64,000 nt of DNA from assembly GCA_034428435.1 (NCBI GenBank), contig DAOUHY010000349.1, positions 1-64,000 of the forward strand. The letters run 5' to 3'. Position 1 is the stretch's first letter. The number at the start of each line of letters is the position of its first letter. Position numbers and translations under genes: made by a program. Shown piece after piece: positions 36,799 to 45,502 of the stretch. Source of the DNA: Bin5 sp034428435. Its GTDB lineage: Bacteria > Chloroflexota > Anaerolineae > Caldilineales > Caldilineaceae. The notes under the pieces were generated by a model. The model was given only the letters and a program-made list of their open reading frames with translations, was not told the DNA's origin and did not search any database.

Positions 36799-37653
36799 TT
36801 ATCCGGCTCGTCCCAGAAGCCACTTCACGAGCAGGAGAATGGCGAACGCGGTCGCCATAAGGACAACCGACAAGGCCAGAGCCACGTCGAGATCCAATTC
36901 GAAGCCGATATAGATGGCAAGGGGCATCGTCTGCGTGCGCCCGGGGTAGTTGCCGGCGAATAGGATCGTAGCGCCGAAATCACCCAGAGCCCTCGCCCAC
37001 GTCATAACCAGCCCGCCCAGCAGGGAGGCGCGGGCGAGAGGGACCGTTACAAAGCGGAAGATCTGCCGTCCGTCCGCCCCGTCCAGTGCCGCAGCCTCTT
37101 CCAGCTCAACCGCGCTGCGACTGAGACCGCCGATCGCCGCGCGAATGTAGTAGGGCGAAGCGACAAAAAGCTGTGCAAGAATGACCGCCAGCGAAGTAAA
37201 AGCGATCTCTATTCCCGCCACCGACAGCCCCTGCCCCAACATCCCCCGGCGGCCAAAAGCCATCAGCAGGGCCAGTCCGGCAACGGCAGGGGGCAGGACG
37301 GTGGGCAGATCGATCAGCGTGTCCAGCGCCCGGCGACCCCGAAAATGCCGCCGGGTCATCAGCACGGCCAGAGGTGTGCCCAGAACGATCGCCAGTAGCG
37401 TCGCTGTGGCAGACGTCCACAGGCTCAGCACGATAGCCCGGCGAGCCACAGGCTGGGCCAGGTGCGTGCCGATGTCGGTCAACTCTGTGCGCCAGATCAG
37501 TGCCAGCAGCGGGAGAGTCAGAAACAGGATCATGGGCACCGCTGACCAGAAGAGAGCAATGCCCGGTCGCGACAGGCGCCCGGAGGAGCGCTGGCTGTCC
37601 CGCGCCCGGTCGACGGAGATGCGCATCGCCTCGGCGGCTTCAGTCGTTCGCAT
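36799..37653 (-). CDS. modB: Molybdate ABC transporter permease ModB
   Basis: About 284 residues with six hydrophobic segments. The cytoplasmic EAA loop for the ATPase is visible (ELEEAAALDGADGRQIFRFVTVPLA), as are DLPTVLPPAVAGLALLMAFG and TWARALGDFGATILFAGNYPG, typical of ModB/CysT permeases. The start is uncertain: the ATG at 37653 overlaps the modA stop by 14 bp and has GAGG nine bases upstream; ATGs at 37677 and 37626 are alternatives. No ModC ATPase follows. Confidence 0.9.
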   Translation of the reverse strand: MRTTEAAEAMRISVDRARDSQRSSGRLSRPGIALFWSAVPMILFLTLPLLALIWRTELTDIGTHLAQPVARRAIVLSLWTSATATLLAIVLGTPLAVLMTRRHFRGRRALDTLIDLPTVLPPAVAGLALLMAFGRRGMLGQGLSVAGIEIAFTSLAVILAQLFVASPYYIRAAIGGLSRSAVELEEAAALDGADGRQIFRFVTVPLARASLLGGLVMTWARALGDFGATILFAGNYPGRTQTMPLAIYIGFELDLDVALALSVVLMATAFAILLLVKWLLGRAG

Positions 37654-38554
37654 GGTCCGATGCCTCAGCTGCCGCAACGTCTATGCCTCGCCCCGAGCCT
37701 TCACCCCGGCATCCGGTCGAAAAGCCGTGCGACTCCAGCACTGCGGTGCCTTCTTCAGAAAACAGGAAGGTAACAAAGGTTGCTGCCTGCTCCGGCTGCT
37801 TGCTGTCCTGGGTCAGAGCGATCGGATAGACCGCTGAGACGTTGAGATGGGCTGGAATCTCCATGCTCTGCAACTCTGTACTGCCAACGAGGTCGCTGGC
37901 GTAGACGACACCGGCATCGGCCTCGCCCAACTGCAGTTTGCTGAGAATGCCCCGTACATTCTGTTCTTCTGACACGATGTTGGCCTCGAAACCGGCGCGA
38001 AATTCGGGCCCGAAACGGTCGTTCTGCTCGGCATTGGCCAGAAACTGCCGCGTGTACTGCCCGATCGGCACCGCCTCCGCGCCGACAACAATCTTATGAC
38101 CGGGCTGGGCCAGCTTCAGCAGAGATTCAAGACCCGGCGCGGCGTCGGAACCTCCCGTGACCCCCAGGCCGTAGCCGATCATCAGCCGGTTGCAAGCGAA
38201 TGTTTTCACGCTTTTCATTTCAATCCGTCCGGCGTCAACTGCCGCCTGCATCTGCATCTCGTCAGCCGAAGCGAAAATGTCGGCGCGCGCCCCTTCGCGC
38301 AGCTGACCGGCCAGCTGCTGGGAACCGGCAAAGTTGAATTCGACGTTACCTGTGTGGCTGCTGCGGGTGAACGAACCGGCTGCCTCTTGGAAGACATCGG
38401 TTAGGGACGCGGCCGCGAAGACCGTCACTACGACCGTTTCCGATGATGGCGCGCTGCCCGTAGCTGGCCCGCCGCAACCGGCCAGAAGTAGACTGCCCAG
38501 CATCAGCACGGCCGCTGCGTTGAGCAAACAGGCACGCGGCAATGCCCGATTCAA
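37640..38554 (-). CDS. modA: Molybdate-binding lipoprotein ModA
   Basis: About 304 residues. TTG start at 38554 gives a classical lipoprotein signal, MNRALPRACLLNAAAVLML followed by GSLLLAGC. Mature part: VVVTVFAAASLTDVFQEAAGSF, FNFAGSQQLAGQLREGARADIFASAD, KIVVGAEAVPIGQYTRQFL, EADAGVVYASDL, matching ModA. It captures molybdate or tungstate outside the membrane. The frame stays open 128 codons further upstream but that part is low-quality sequence across the divergent intergenic region and is rejected. Overlaps modB. Confidence 0.9.
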   Translation of the reverse strand: MNRALPRACLLNAAAVLMLGSLLLAGCGGPATGSAPSSETVVVTVFAAASLTDVFQEAAGSFTRSSHTGNVEFNFAGSQQLAGQLREGARADIFASADEMQMQAAVDAGRIEMKSVKTFACNRLMIGYGLGVTGGSDAAPGLESLLKLAQPGHKIVVGAEAVPIGQYTRQFLANAEQNDRFGPEFRAGFEANIVSEEQNVRGILSKLQLGEADAGVVYASDLVGSTELQSMEIPAHLNVSAVYPIALTQDSKQPEQAATFVTFLFSEEGTAVLESHGFSTGCRGEGSGRGIDVAAAEASDHAND

Positions 38555-38828
38555 GGCATGCGTATCCCTCTGCCATACGCTCTTCCTTCCCCACTGAACT
38601 ACCGTGTTGAAGTCAAGCGAACAAGATCTCCTGGACGCCGCCACAGTCAGCCTGAGGGCAGTATTCGTCGAAGGCAGCCACAGTGATGACACGAATTGGA
38701 CGATAGCAGTGAGCCGTGGCCGTGTCAAATTTAGACCGTTTCCACTCTGAAGCCCGGCTGTTCGGCGGACCGAGGCGGCTGCGAAATATGAATGGCGCCG
38801 GCTTTCCATTCTGTTCTGGTCAGTATGG

Positions 38829-38834
38829 TATGAT
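38829..38834 (+). promoter_or_regulatory. Possible extended -10 upstream of the FemX gene
   Basis: TGGTATGAT has the extended -10 pattern TGnTATnAT; no good -35 seen. It lies 121 bases before the preferred start. Confidence 0.3.
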
Positions 38835-38954
38835 CGACAGATGGCGCCGGTAACACAGCGCGGCTTCGCCGGACGCTGGGAGGCGTCGCAAGTTGAGCGC
38901 CGACCGGGCCAACATCTCCAGGCCCGGTGTGCCAGCACTATGATAGGGGGAGCG

Positions 38955-41177
38955 GTGACAGATCAAGCAGTTGAATGGGATGAGTTCGTCAGCAACCATA
39001 GCGCCGGCCATCTCTTGCAGACGCACGAATGGGCCACCCTGAAATGCCGCTTCGGCTGGAGTGCCAGACGCGTTCACCTGCCGCAGTCCGCAGACCAAGG
39101 CCCCGCGCAGGCCGGGGCGCTGCTCCTCTTTCGCAAAGTCATGGGCCAGGTCCTGGCCTACGTCCCCAGAGGCCCGCTTGTAGACTGGTCCGACGCGACG
39201 CAGACGGAAGCAGTCGTGGCGAGCATGTGCGATGTTGCCCGGCAGGAAGGGGCGTTCGCGCTGAAAATCGAACCGAGTCTTCTCGACACGGCAGCAAACC
39301 GGCAGCGTCTTAGTACGGCCGGCTTCCAGCCCAGCCCCCATTCGATTCAGCCTCGCAGCACCGTTGTCGTCGATCTACAGCCGGACGTCGATGCGATCCT
39401 GGCGCAGATGAAGAGCAAGTGGCGTTACAACATCCGCTTGGCCGCGCGCAAAGGCGTAAGCGTGCGTAAGCTGGAGGCGCATGAGCTGCCCCTGTTCCAG
39501 CAACTGATGGAGGAGACGGCAAAGCGGGACGGCTTTTCCGCCCACAGCGCAGCCTACTACCGCGATGCATACGAACTGCTGGCCTCCCGCTGGGGCGCCT
39601 TCCTGCTGGCATCGTATGAAGGCGAACCGCTGGCCAGCATTGCCGTCTTTGCCGTCGGTTCGACCGCCTGCTACCTGTGGGGGGCCAGCAACAATCGCCA
39701 TCGCAACCTTATGCCCAATCACGCACTCCAATGGGAAGCCATGCGCTGGGCCAGGGAACGCGGCTGCGCACGCTATGATCTCTGGGGCATCCCCGACGAG
39801 ATCGGCGCCGTCGCCACCGGACTCTGGGAAGAAGGGCGCAAGACCGTTTCCGCCGAGAAGGCGCCGGTCGATCTGAATGCGCTGCCAGCCGGGGATCTCT
39901 GGGGCGTCTTCCGATTCAAACAGGGTTTTGGCGGCGCAGTTGAGCGCACAGTCGGCGCGTGGGATCTCCCCGTGCGGCGACAGGTCTACAATCTCTACCA
40001 GGGCGCACTGCTGGCGAAGGACCGGGCTGGCAGGAACTTGCACGCGGCAAGGAAGCAGGACGAGCGAGGGAAGACCGCCTCCCCTTCCTCCCCTGCGGTA
40101 ACCATGGAGCCGGTGATGACGGCCTCAGCGTGGGAGGATCTGTTGGCGCAGCTGCCGCCCGACCGCAGCCACGTACTCCAAAGTTGGTCGTGGGGCGCCG
40201 TCAAGGGTGACAGCGGTTGGCGCGTTGAGCGCTGGCGCCTGCTGCGCGGCGGTCGCCCCTTGGGGGCCTTTCAGTGGCTGTCGCGGCAGCCTACCGCAGG
40301 GCTGCCCTTGCGCGTTGCTTACGTGCCTAAGGGCCCGCTGCTGGACTGGTCGGACGATGAAGCAGCTGCACTGGTATTGGCGCAGATCGAAGATCTGTGC
40401 CGGCGGCGGGGCTGCCTTCAGGTGAAAATCGATCCCGACGTCGACGAAAGGGACAGTGAGGGGGTCCGCCTGAAGCAACTGTTGGCCCAGCGCAACTGGC
40501 GCTTCAGCCCGGAACAGATCCAGTTTAAGAACACCGGCTTCACCGACATCACCCGGTCCGATGAAGAACTGTTGGCCGCGTTCAAGAGCAAATGGCGCTA
40601 TAACATCCGGCTGGCCGAACGGCGGGAAATCACCGTCCGCTACGGCGATGTTGCAGACCTGCCGGACTTCTATCGACTCTACCAGGAAACGAGCGCCCGC
40701 GATGGTTTTCTGATCCGACCCTTCGCCTACTACGACGCCTTGTGGCGTATGTTTCTGAAGATGCAGAAGGACGAAGGGAACCTGACCGGGGGAGCGCTGC
40801 TGTTGGCCGAGCACCCGCAGGAATCTCAGCCGGTTGCCGGGTTGTTCCTGCTCCGTCACGGTCGCCAAACTCTCTATTTCAACGGGGCCAGCAGTGCACG
40901 GCGGCGCCGCGACATGCCCAACTACCTGCTACAGTGGCGGGCGCTGCAGTGGGCCCGGGCCCAGGGCTGCACGGTCTATGACTGGTGGGGTGCGCCGGCA
41001 AACCCGGAAGATCCGGCTGATCCTCTCCAGGGCGTGTGGCGCTTCAAAGAGGGCTTTGCCGCCCGCATGGCCGTGCACACGGGGGCGTGGGACTGGTCGC
41101 CCAGCCCGCTGCTATGGCACGGCTATCACAGGGGGAAGTCGCTGCTGCTGGAACAGATGCGCAAGCGGCACCGCTAG
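38955..41177 (+). CDS. Double FemAB/FemX-type peptidyltransferase
   Basis: About 740 residues made of two complete FemX-like modules in tandem. Unit 1 (about 1-370) has MKSKWRYNIRLAARKG and YLWGASNNRHRNLMPNHALQ then WARERGCARYDLWGIPDE; unit 2 (about 385-740) has FKSKWRYNIRLAERRE, LYFNGASSARRRRDMPNYLL and WARAQGCTVYDWWGAPANP. FemABX enzymes use aminoacyl-tRNA to add amino acids to the lipid II stem peptide; ordinary members have one such pair of GNAT folds in about 340-420 residues. Start taken as GTG at 38955 because GGGGGAG lies just upstream; ATG 38940 and an earlier start at 38841 are open. Confidence 0.85.
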   Translation: MTDQAVEWDEFVSNHSAGHLLQTHEWATLKCRFGWSARRVHLPQSADQGPAQAGALLLFRKVMGQVLAYVPRGPLVDWSDATQTEAVVASMCDVARQEGAFALKIEPSLLDTAANRQRLSTAGFQPSPHSIQPRSTVVVDLQPDVDAILAQMKSKWRYNIRLAARKGVSVRKLEAHELPLFQQLMEETAKRDGFSAHSAAYYRDAYELLASRWGAFLLASYEGEPLASIAVFAVGSTACYLWGASNNRHRNLMPNHALQWEAMRWARERGCARYDLWGIPDEIGAVATGLWEEGRKTVSAEKAPVDLNALPAGDLWGVFRFKQGFGGAVERTVGAWDLPVRRQVYNLYQGALLAKDRAGRNLHAARKQDERGKTASPSSPAVTMEPVMTASAWEDLLAQLPPDRSHVLQSWSWGAVKGDSGWRVERWRLLRGGRPLGAFQWLSRQPTAGLPLRVAYVPKGPLLDWSDDEAAALVLAQIEDLCRRRGCLQVKIDPDVDERDSEGVRLKQLLAQRNWRFSPEQIQFKNTGFTDITRSDEELLAAFKSKWRYNIRLAERREITVRYGDVADLPDFYRLYQETSARDGFLIRPFAYYDALWRMFLKMQKDEGNLTGGALLLAEHPQESQPVAGLFLLRHGRQTLYFNGASSARRRRDMPNYLLQWRALQWARAQGCTVYDWWGAPANPEDPADPLQGVWRFKEGFAARMAVHTGAWDWSPSPLLWHGYHRGKSLLLEQMRKRHR

Positions 41178-41187
41178 CAGCCCGATG

Positions 41188-41210
41188 GCGGCCGAACATC
41201 CACCGGCCGC
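41188..41210. terminator. Hairpin between convergent genes
   Basis: GCGGCCG (41188-41194), nine-base loop, CGGCCGC (41204-41210). It sits in the 45-base gap between the FemX-like gene and the convergent UGP gene. No T-tract; may act on both strands or be factor-assisted. Confidence 0.4.
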
Positions 41211-41221
41211 AGAGAGCCTGC

Positions 41222-42646
41222 CTACCCGGAGAGTACGGAGCCGTCGGGGATGTCGACCGGTGTGTCCGAACTGTTTGACAAACTGACTTCGCCTTCCACC
41301 TTGACAGAGGAGCCAAATGTGTAAGGGCCTGCAACCGAAAAACTGCGGCACCGGAGCAGAGAGGGCGGCCCGTGCGGAAACCGCTCCTCGATCTGGTCGA
41401 TGAACTGGTAGAAGCGGTCGTCCAGTTCGACAAGGGGGGCGCCCCCAGGGAAGGGACCGCTCCCCCGCCGCGGATCCAAACCGACGCGCTGCGCCTGGCT
41501 TAGCCGGTAGGCATCCGACCGCAGCGCAAGCAAGTCATTACATCGTTTGACCGGCAAAAAGCGGTCGCGCGGCACCTGGATCGCCTGCGCGCCGTCGAAC
41601 GCGGAGATCGCCAGGCCTACCGCGGTTTCCAACTGGAAAACCGGTGGCGAGTCCGGGTGGGAAGGGTCCACCGGCTTGTTGTTGACGATCATCGGCAGAT
41701 CCAGGAAACCGTCCCGTTCCTGCAGCAGCTCTCGCAAAGTGGGCAGGTGAATCCACAGATTGTTGGTATTGAACAGCCGGTAGCGGTCAATGTCCTGAAA
41801 CTGCTCGACCTCCTCCGGTGGGCACTGGGCGATCTCCCGCAGCAGGAGCCGTCCATCAGGGCTCTGGGCAAGGTGGCCCCCCTTGCGGTCGGCCGCCGTG
41901 CGAGCGGTTACCTCCATCAGAAAGGGTAGGCGGCGGGCCGCGAAATACCCGAGAATATCGGTGTCGACAGTTGCGCCAAGGTTGTCGGCGTTACTGATGA
42001 ACATGTACTCGTACCCAAGTGAGAGCATCTTTCTGAGCAGGCTGCTCATGTGCAGAGTGAGGTAAATGTCACCATGCCCGGGCGGGCACCACGCCTTGGT
42101 CGGGTCTTGAGGCCACTCAACGGGCTGCAGATTCTCCTGCCAGATCTTGGGTACTTTGTTTTGCAGAAACGTCTGCGGCAGGCTGCCAGCTTCACCTATG
42201 GTTAGCTGTGGGTAGGCGGTAAGCGCCTGTTGTGTTGCTTCCTGCGTGCTGTAGCTGTTCATGAAGATGAGGGGCAGTCGGGCCGTCATCTTCTGGCGCA
42301 GGTGCAGGACATGGCGGACGATAATATCGAGAAAGCGCAACCCGTCTTTCACCATCAGCAGCGATCTCGGCCCATGCAGACCCATCGTCGCGCCCAGGCC
42401 GCCGTTAAGTTTCACAACGACGAGCCGGCTGAGCGCGTCCACGCCCTCTTCATGGAAACCGATGGCCGTGGAGTTGTCCGCTACATCTGATGGTGGACGT
42501 GCGCTGGCGCCGGGGATGTATCCTGTGGCGCCGTCGCAGAGTTGGGCGTAGTAATGTTCAAAACTGCGAATCAGCAGGTCGTCCAGACCCGCGCCTTCCA
42601 TCTTCTCACGAACCGGTGCGAACGACACCGTGGGTATTAGAACCAT
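41222..42646 (-). CDS. UTP-glucose-1-phosphate uridylyltransferase (UDPGP family)
   Basis: 474 residues, eukaryote-type UDPGP family rather than the usual bacterial GalU. Seen: VVVKLNGGLGATMGLHGPRS (nucleotide-binding KLNGGLGTxMG), PLIFMNSYST, WCPPGHGDIYLTL, MFISNADNLGATVD, and FLPVKRCNDLLALRSDAY. It makes UDP-glucose for glycosyltransferases such as those at 33-35 kb. The end carries a left-handed-beta-helix-like strip (GPYTFGSSVKVEGEVSL). UDP-N-acetylhexosamine specificity is possible but the motifs favour a hexose-1-P. Confidence 0.9.
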   Translation of the reverse strand: MVLIPTVSFAPVREKMEGAGLDDLLIRSFEHYYAQLCDGATGYIPGASARPPSDVADNSTAIGFHEEGVDALSRLVVVKLNGGLGATMGLHGPRSLLMVKDGLRFLDIIVRHVLHLRQKMTARLPLIFMNSYSTQEATQQALTAYPQLTIGEAGSLPQTFLQNKVPKIWQENLQPVEWPQDPTKAWCPPGHGDIYLTLHMSSLLRKMLSLGYEYMFISNADNLGATVDTDILGYFAARRLPFLMEVTARTAADRKGGHLAQSPDGRLLLREIAQCPPEEVEQFQDIDRYRLFNTNNLWIHLPTLRELLQERDGFLDLPMIVNNKPVDPSHPDSPPVFQLETAVGLAISAFDGAQAIQVPRDRFLPVKRCNDLLALRSDAYRLSQAQRVGLDPRRGSGPFPGGAPLVELDDRFYQFIDQIEERFPHGPPSLLRCRSFSVAGPYTFGSSVKVEGEVSLSNSSDTPVDIPDGSVLSG

Positions 42647-42706
42647 TCATTAACCTCGGACTTGCCTGACGCTTGGGGCACCTTGATCGTTGCAGCCGTT
42701 CTCCCG

Positions 42707-44380
42707 TTACCAGCCGACCGCGCAGCCGTCCTTGCGCGGGTCGCTTCCCCCGGTCAGGACACCGCTTTCCGGATCGCGGACAATTATCTGTCCACCTCCG
42801 AAACCGCTTCGCCCCGCACCATTCACCGGAACCGCCTGATGTCCGCGGCGGGACATTTCAGCCAGGATATCGTAATCCCAGCCCTCCTCGATCGACAACA
42901 GGCCTCCGTCTTCGTCCGCGCCCAACCCTGCATGCGGGCCGCTCAAAGACCAGCGCGGCATGTCCAGGGCCTGCTGCGGGCTCATGCCCAGAGCCACCAT
43001 GTTGACCAGCATCTGCAAATGTCCCTGGGGCTGCATATAACCTCCCATCACGCCGAAGCTGGCATGCAATGCGCCGCCCCGGGTCGTCATCGCCGGGATT
43101 ATCGTGTGATAGGGGCGCTTGTTCGGAGCGAGGCTATTGGGATGGTCGGGGTCAAGCACGAAGAGCGCGGCCCGGTTCTGCAGGCTGACCCCGCTCCCGG
43201 GCACAACCAGCCCGGTGCCCGTTCCCTGGTAGAGGCTGTTGATGAAACTGCACGCATTCCCTTCGCCGTCCGCAGTGGACAGATAGACGGTATCTGATCC
43301 GGCCATGGGATAGCCGCTGGAAATCGACGCCGCTGCACGCTGCGGGTCGATCTCCCCGCGTCTCTGATCGGCATATTTCCGGCTGGCGAGTGTGCTCAGG
43401 GGGATCGGTACCACATCGACATCACAGACCCACTGCTGGGCCTCGGCGTAGCCAATGCGCATACACTCCACCAGCGTGTGCAACCGATCGACGCTGGACA
43501 TTTCGGCCAGATCGAAGCCGTCCGCCAGATTGGCGGCGATGATGGCCGCCAGCCCCTGCCCGTTGGGCGGACATTCGTACAGACGAACATCTCCAAAATC
43601 AGCCGTTATAGGCTCATGCCAGGTGCTGGTATGGGCCGCCATATCCTGCGCCGTGATCCAACCGCCGTAGCGCTGTACGTGCTCACCCAGTTTCTCGGCA
43701 AACGACCCGGCATAGATCGCCCTTTTTCCGTCGGCCGCGATCGCCCGCAGCGTCTGCCCCAAAGTGGGGGTACGCATCACCTGCCCCGGCCGCGGCGCGC
43801 AGCCGTCTATGAGAAGCTCATGACCGCTGGGCTGCTCCGGCCCGTTATCCAGGTCACCGCTGACCCAGTCCGGTGAACGCCGCAGTTTCGCCGCTTGCGA
43901 AGCCCAGCCCCGCCCTATCCACTCGGTAACGGGGTAGCCCTCTTCGGCCAGATGGATGGCCGGTTTGAGCACTTCCGCCAGCGTCATGTCGCCGTGCCTT
44001 TCCAGCAGATCGCTCCACCCGGCGACGGTCCCCGGAATGCTGACGCTGTGGCCCGTAAACTGCGGCATGCGAGAATAACCGAGACGCCGCAGTTCGTCGA
44101 TCGACGCCCCGCTTGCAGAGCGGCCGGACCCGTTGAGCGCGGTCACACTTTCCGTCTTGGCATCCCAGTACAAAGCGAAACAGTCGCCGCCAATCCCGGT
44201 GGAGACCGGCTCGACCACGTTCAGGGCTGCTGCTGTGGCGATCGCGGCGTCAGCCGCGTTGCCCCCCGCCTGCAGGACCGACAATCCGGCCTGGGCAGCA
44301 AGTGGTTGGCTGGTGGCAACCAGTCCGTTGCGCGCCAGTACATTGCTGCGGCGGGAGCGAAAAACGAAATCAAAATTCAT
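42707..44380 (-). CDS. ggt: Gamma-glutamyltransferase
   Basis: 557 residues, Ntn-hydrolase precursor. The large-subunit start NGLVATSQPLAAQAGLSVLQAGGNAADAAIATAAALNVVEP (segments), GGDCFALYW, and the small-subunit nucleophile in GSDTVYLSTADGEGNACSFI, where the Thr after SD is the expected self-cleavage site and catalytic residue; later GSGVSLQNR and GVMGGYMQPQGHLQ. No signal peptide is visible, so a cytoplasmic form. The typical DTTHxSVVD motif is changed to SDTVYLSTAD, as in the YwrD-type subgroup. Role in glutathione or gamma-glutamyl compound breakdown is by homology. Confidence 0.9.
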   Translation of the reverse strand: MNFDFVFRSRRSNVLARNGLVATSQPLAAQAGLSVLQAGGNAADAAIATAAALNVVEPVSTGIGGDCFALYWDAKTESVTALNGSGRSASGASIDELRRLGYSRMPQFTGHSVSIPGTVAGWSDLLERHGDMTLAEVLKPAIHLAEEGYPVTEWIGRGWASQAAKLRRSPDWVSGDLDNGPEQPSGHELLIDGCAPRPGQVMRTPTLGQTLRAIAADGKRAIYAGSFAEKLGEHVQRYGGWITAQDMAAHTSTWHEPITADFGDVRLYECPPNGQGLAAIIAANLADGFDLAEMSSVDRLHTLVECMRIGYAEAQQWVCDVDVVPIPLSTLASRKYADQRRGEIDPQRAAASISSGYPMAGSDTVYLSTADGEGNACSFINSLYQGTGTGLVVPGSGVSLQNRAALFVLDPDHPNSLAPNKRPYHTIIPAMTTRGGALHASFGVMGGYMQPQGHLQMLVNMVALGMSPQQALDMPRWSLSGPHAGLGADEDGGLLSIEEGWDYDILAEMSRRGHQAVPVNGAGRSGFGGGQIIVRDPESGVLTGGSDPRKDGCAVGW

Positions 44381-44667
44381 GGACAGATCTTCCCGAAGCC
44401 TTCCGATAGGGGCAAATGGAATAGACTATTCATGATAGTCCATTGGTTGGGAATAGGCAAAGCGGTCAAGGATCGCACCGGCGCCGTAGCCAACACGCCC
44501 AGGCGTCCCTCTCTTAAGAATTCAGATCCTTTTGGCGGAACTACTCGGCTACGGTAGACTATTTGGATAGGGCTTGTTCCATCTCCACCTGGTTGCCATC
44601 TTGCTCCCGGACCTGTTGTCCCCAGCAACCAGCTAGTCTGTTTGGCGTCCCGGTTTAGTAACTGCCA

Positions 44668-45450
44668 ATGGGTTTTCTGGTTGAGGCCATTGCCAACATT
44701 GCACCTTATATCTATGCAACGTGTGGTCTGCTGGCTCTATTTCAACTGTATCGCACGTGGCAGGTGCGCGCCGAGCGGCGACAGGCCGTCTTTTCCCTGG
44801 AGCGAGACAAGGCGATAGACGATCTGTATCGCATCTTTCTCTCAGCCTTGCTGATGCTTGTGGTAATGGGATTCACCTATTTCGCCAGCACAACGCTGCG
44901 CGAGGCAATGCTCGCGGTGGAGTCATCCTCAACTCTCTCATCACCGGATGACTCCTCAACATCTCCAAATACGTCACTGTCTGCCCTGATTCCGACGCCG
45001 ACATTCACGCCGGAACCTCCGACGCCAACCCCGTTGCCAACCCGCATCGTTGTCGCCACACCAGTGCCGGCCAATCAGGAGGAAGATTCCCAGCCGGAAC
45101 AGTCTGACACCGCGCCCAATCCCCTTCCCGTCTCCCCGGCACTGTGTCCCGACGGGCGTGCAGTCATACTGTCGCCGGGAAACGGGGCGGTCGTAAGCGG
45201 GCAGGTCCCAATTGTGGGTACAGCCCAGCACGATCGATTCTCCTTCTACAAGCTGGAGTTTGCAGCCAGCGGCGCAAATCAGAATTTCAACTACTTTGAC
45301 GGTGCCGAAAACCCCGTGGTCGGCGGCCTTCTTGGCAATCTGAACAGCACTGCCATGGCGAACGGCGCCTATGTCATTCGGGTCGTTGTGGTCGATGTCA
45401 CTGGCAACTATCCGCAACCCTGTAGCGTGACGGTGACGGTGCAGAACTGA
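44668..45450 (+). CDS. Membrane protein with Thr/Pro linker and Ig-like end
   Basis: 260 residues. Two hydrophobic segments (IAPYIYATCGLLALFQLY and FLSALLMLVVMGFTYFAS) separated by a charged cytoplasmic loop, then an extracellular linker rich in Thr, Pro and Ser (ALIPTPTFTPEPPTPTPLPT), then about 90 residues of beta-rich sequence (VILSPGNGAVVSGQVPIVGTA, GAYVIRVVVVDVTGNYP) that look like a Big/Ig-like domain. Linker style is typical of Chloroflexota cell-surface proteins. First of three co-directional genes; function unknown. Confidence 0.7.
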   Translation: MGFLVEAIANIAPYIYATCGLLALFQLYRTWQVRAERRQAVFSLERDKAIDDLYRIFLSALLMLVVMGFTYFASTTLREAMLAVESSSTLSSPDDSSTSPNTSLSALIPTPTFTPEPPTPTPLPTRIVVATPVPANQEEDSQPEQSDTAPNPLPVSPALCPDGRAVILSPGNGAVVSGQVPIVGTAQHDRFSFYKLEFAASGANQNFNYFDGAENPVVGGLLGNLNSTAMANGAYVIRVVVVDVTGNYPQPCSVTVTVQN

Positions 45451-45502
45451 TGACTTCGCATCCTGAGAAATGCGCTGCCGCCTCGCATTCTGAGCGCGGC
45501 CG

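Noticed and set aside
37640..38938. A 432-residue version of ModA starting at 38938
   Set aside because: The first 128 codons lack protein-like composition and cross the divergent intergenic region; the TTG at 38554 yields a proper lipoprotein signal.
44424..44440. Dyad gactat-tcatg-atagtc upstream of ggt as an operator
   Set aside because: Only six base pairs, no promoter hexamers in register, and no second copy noticed.
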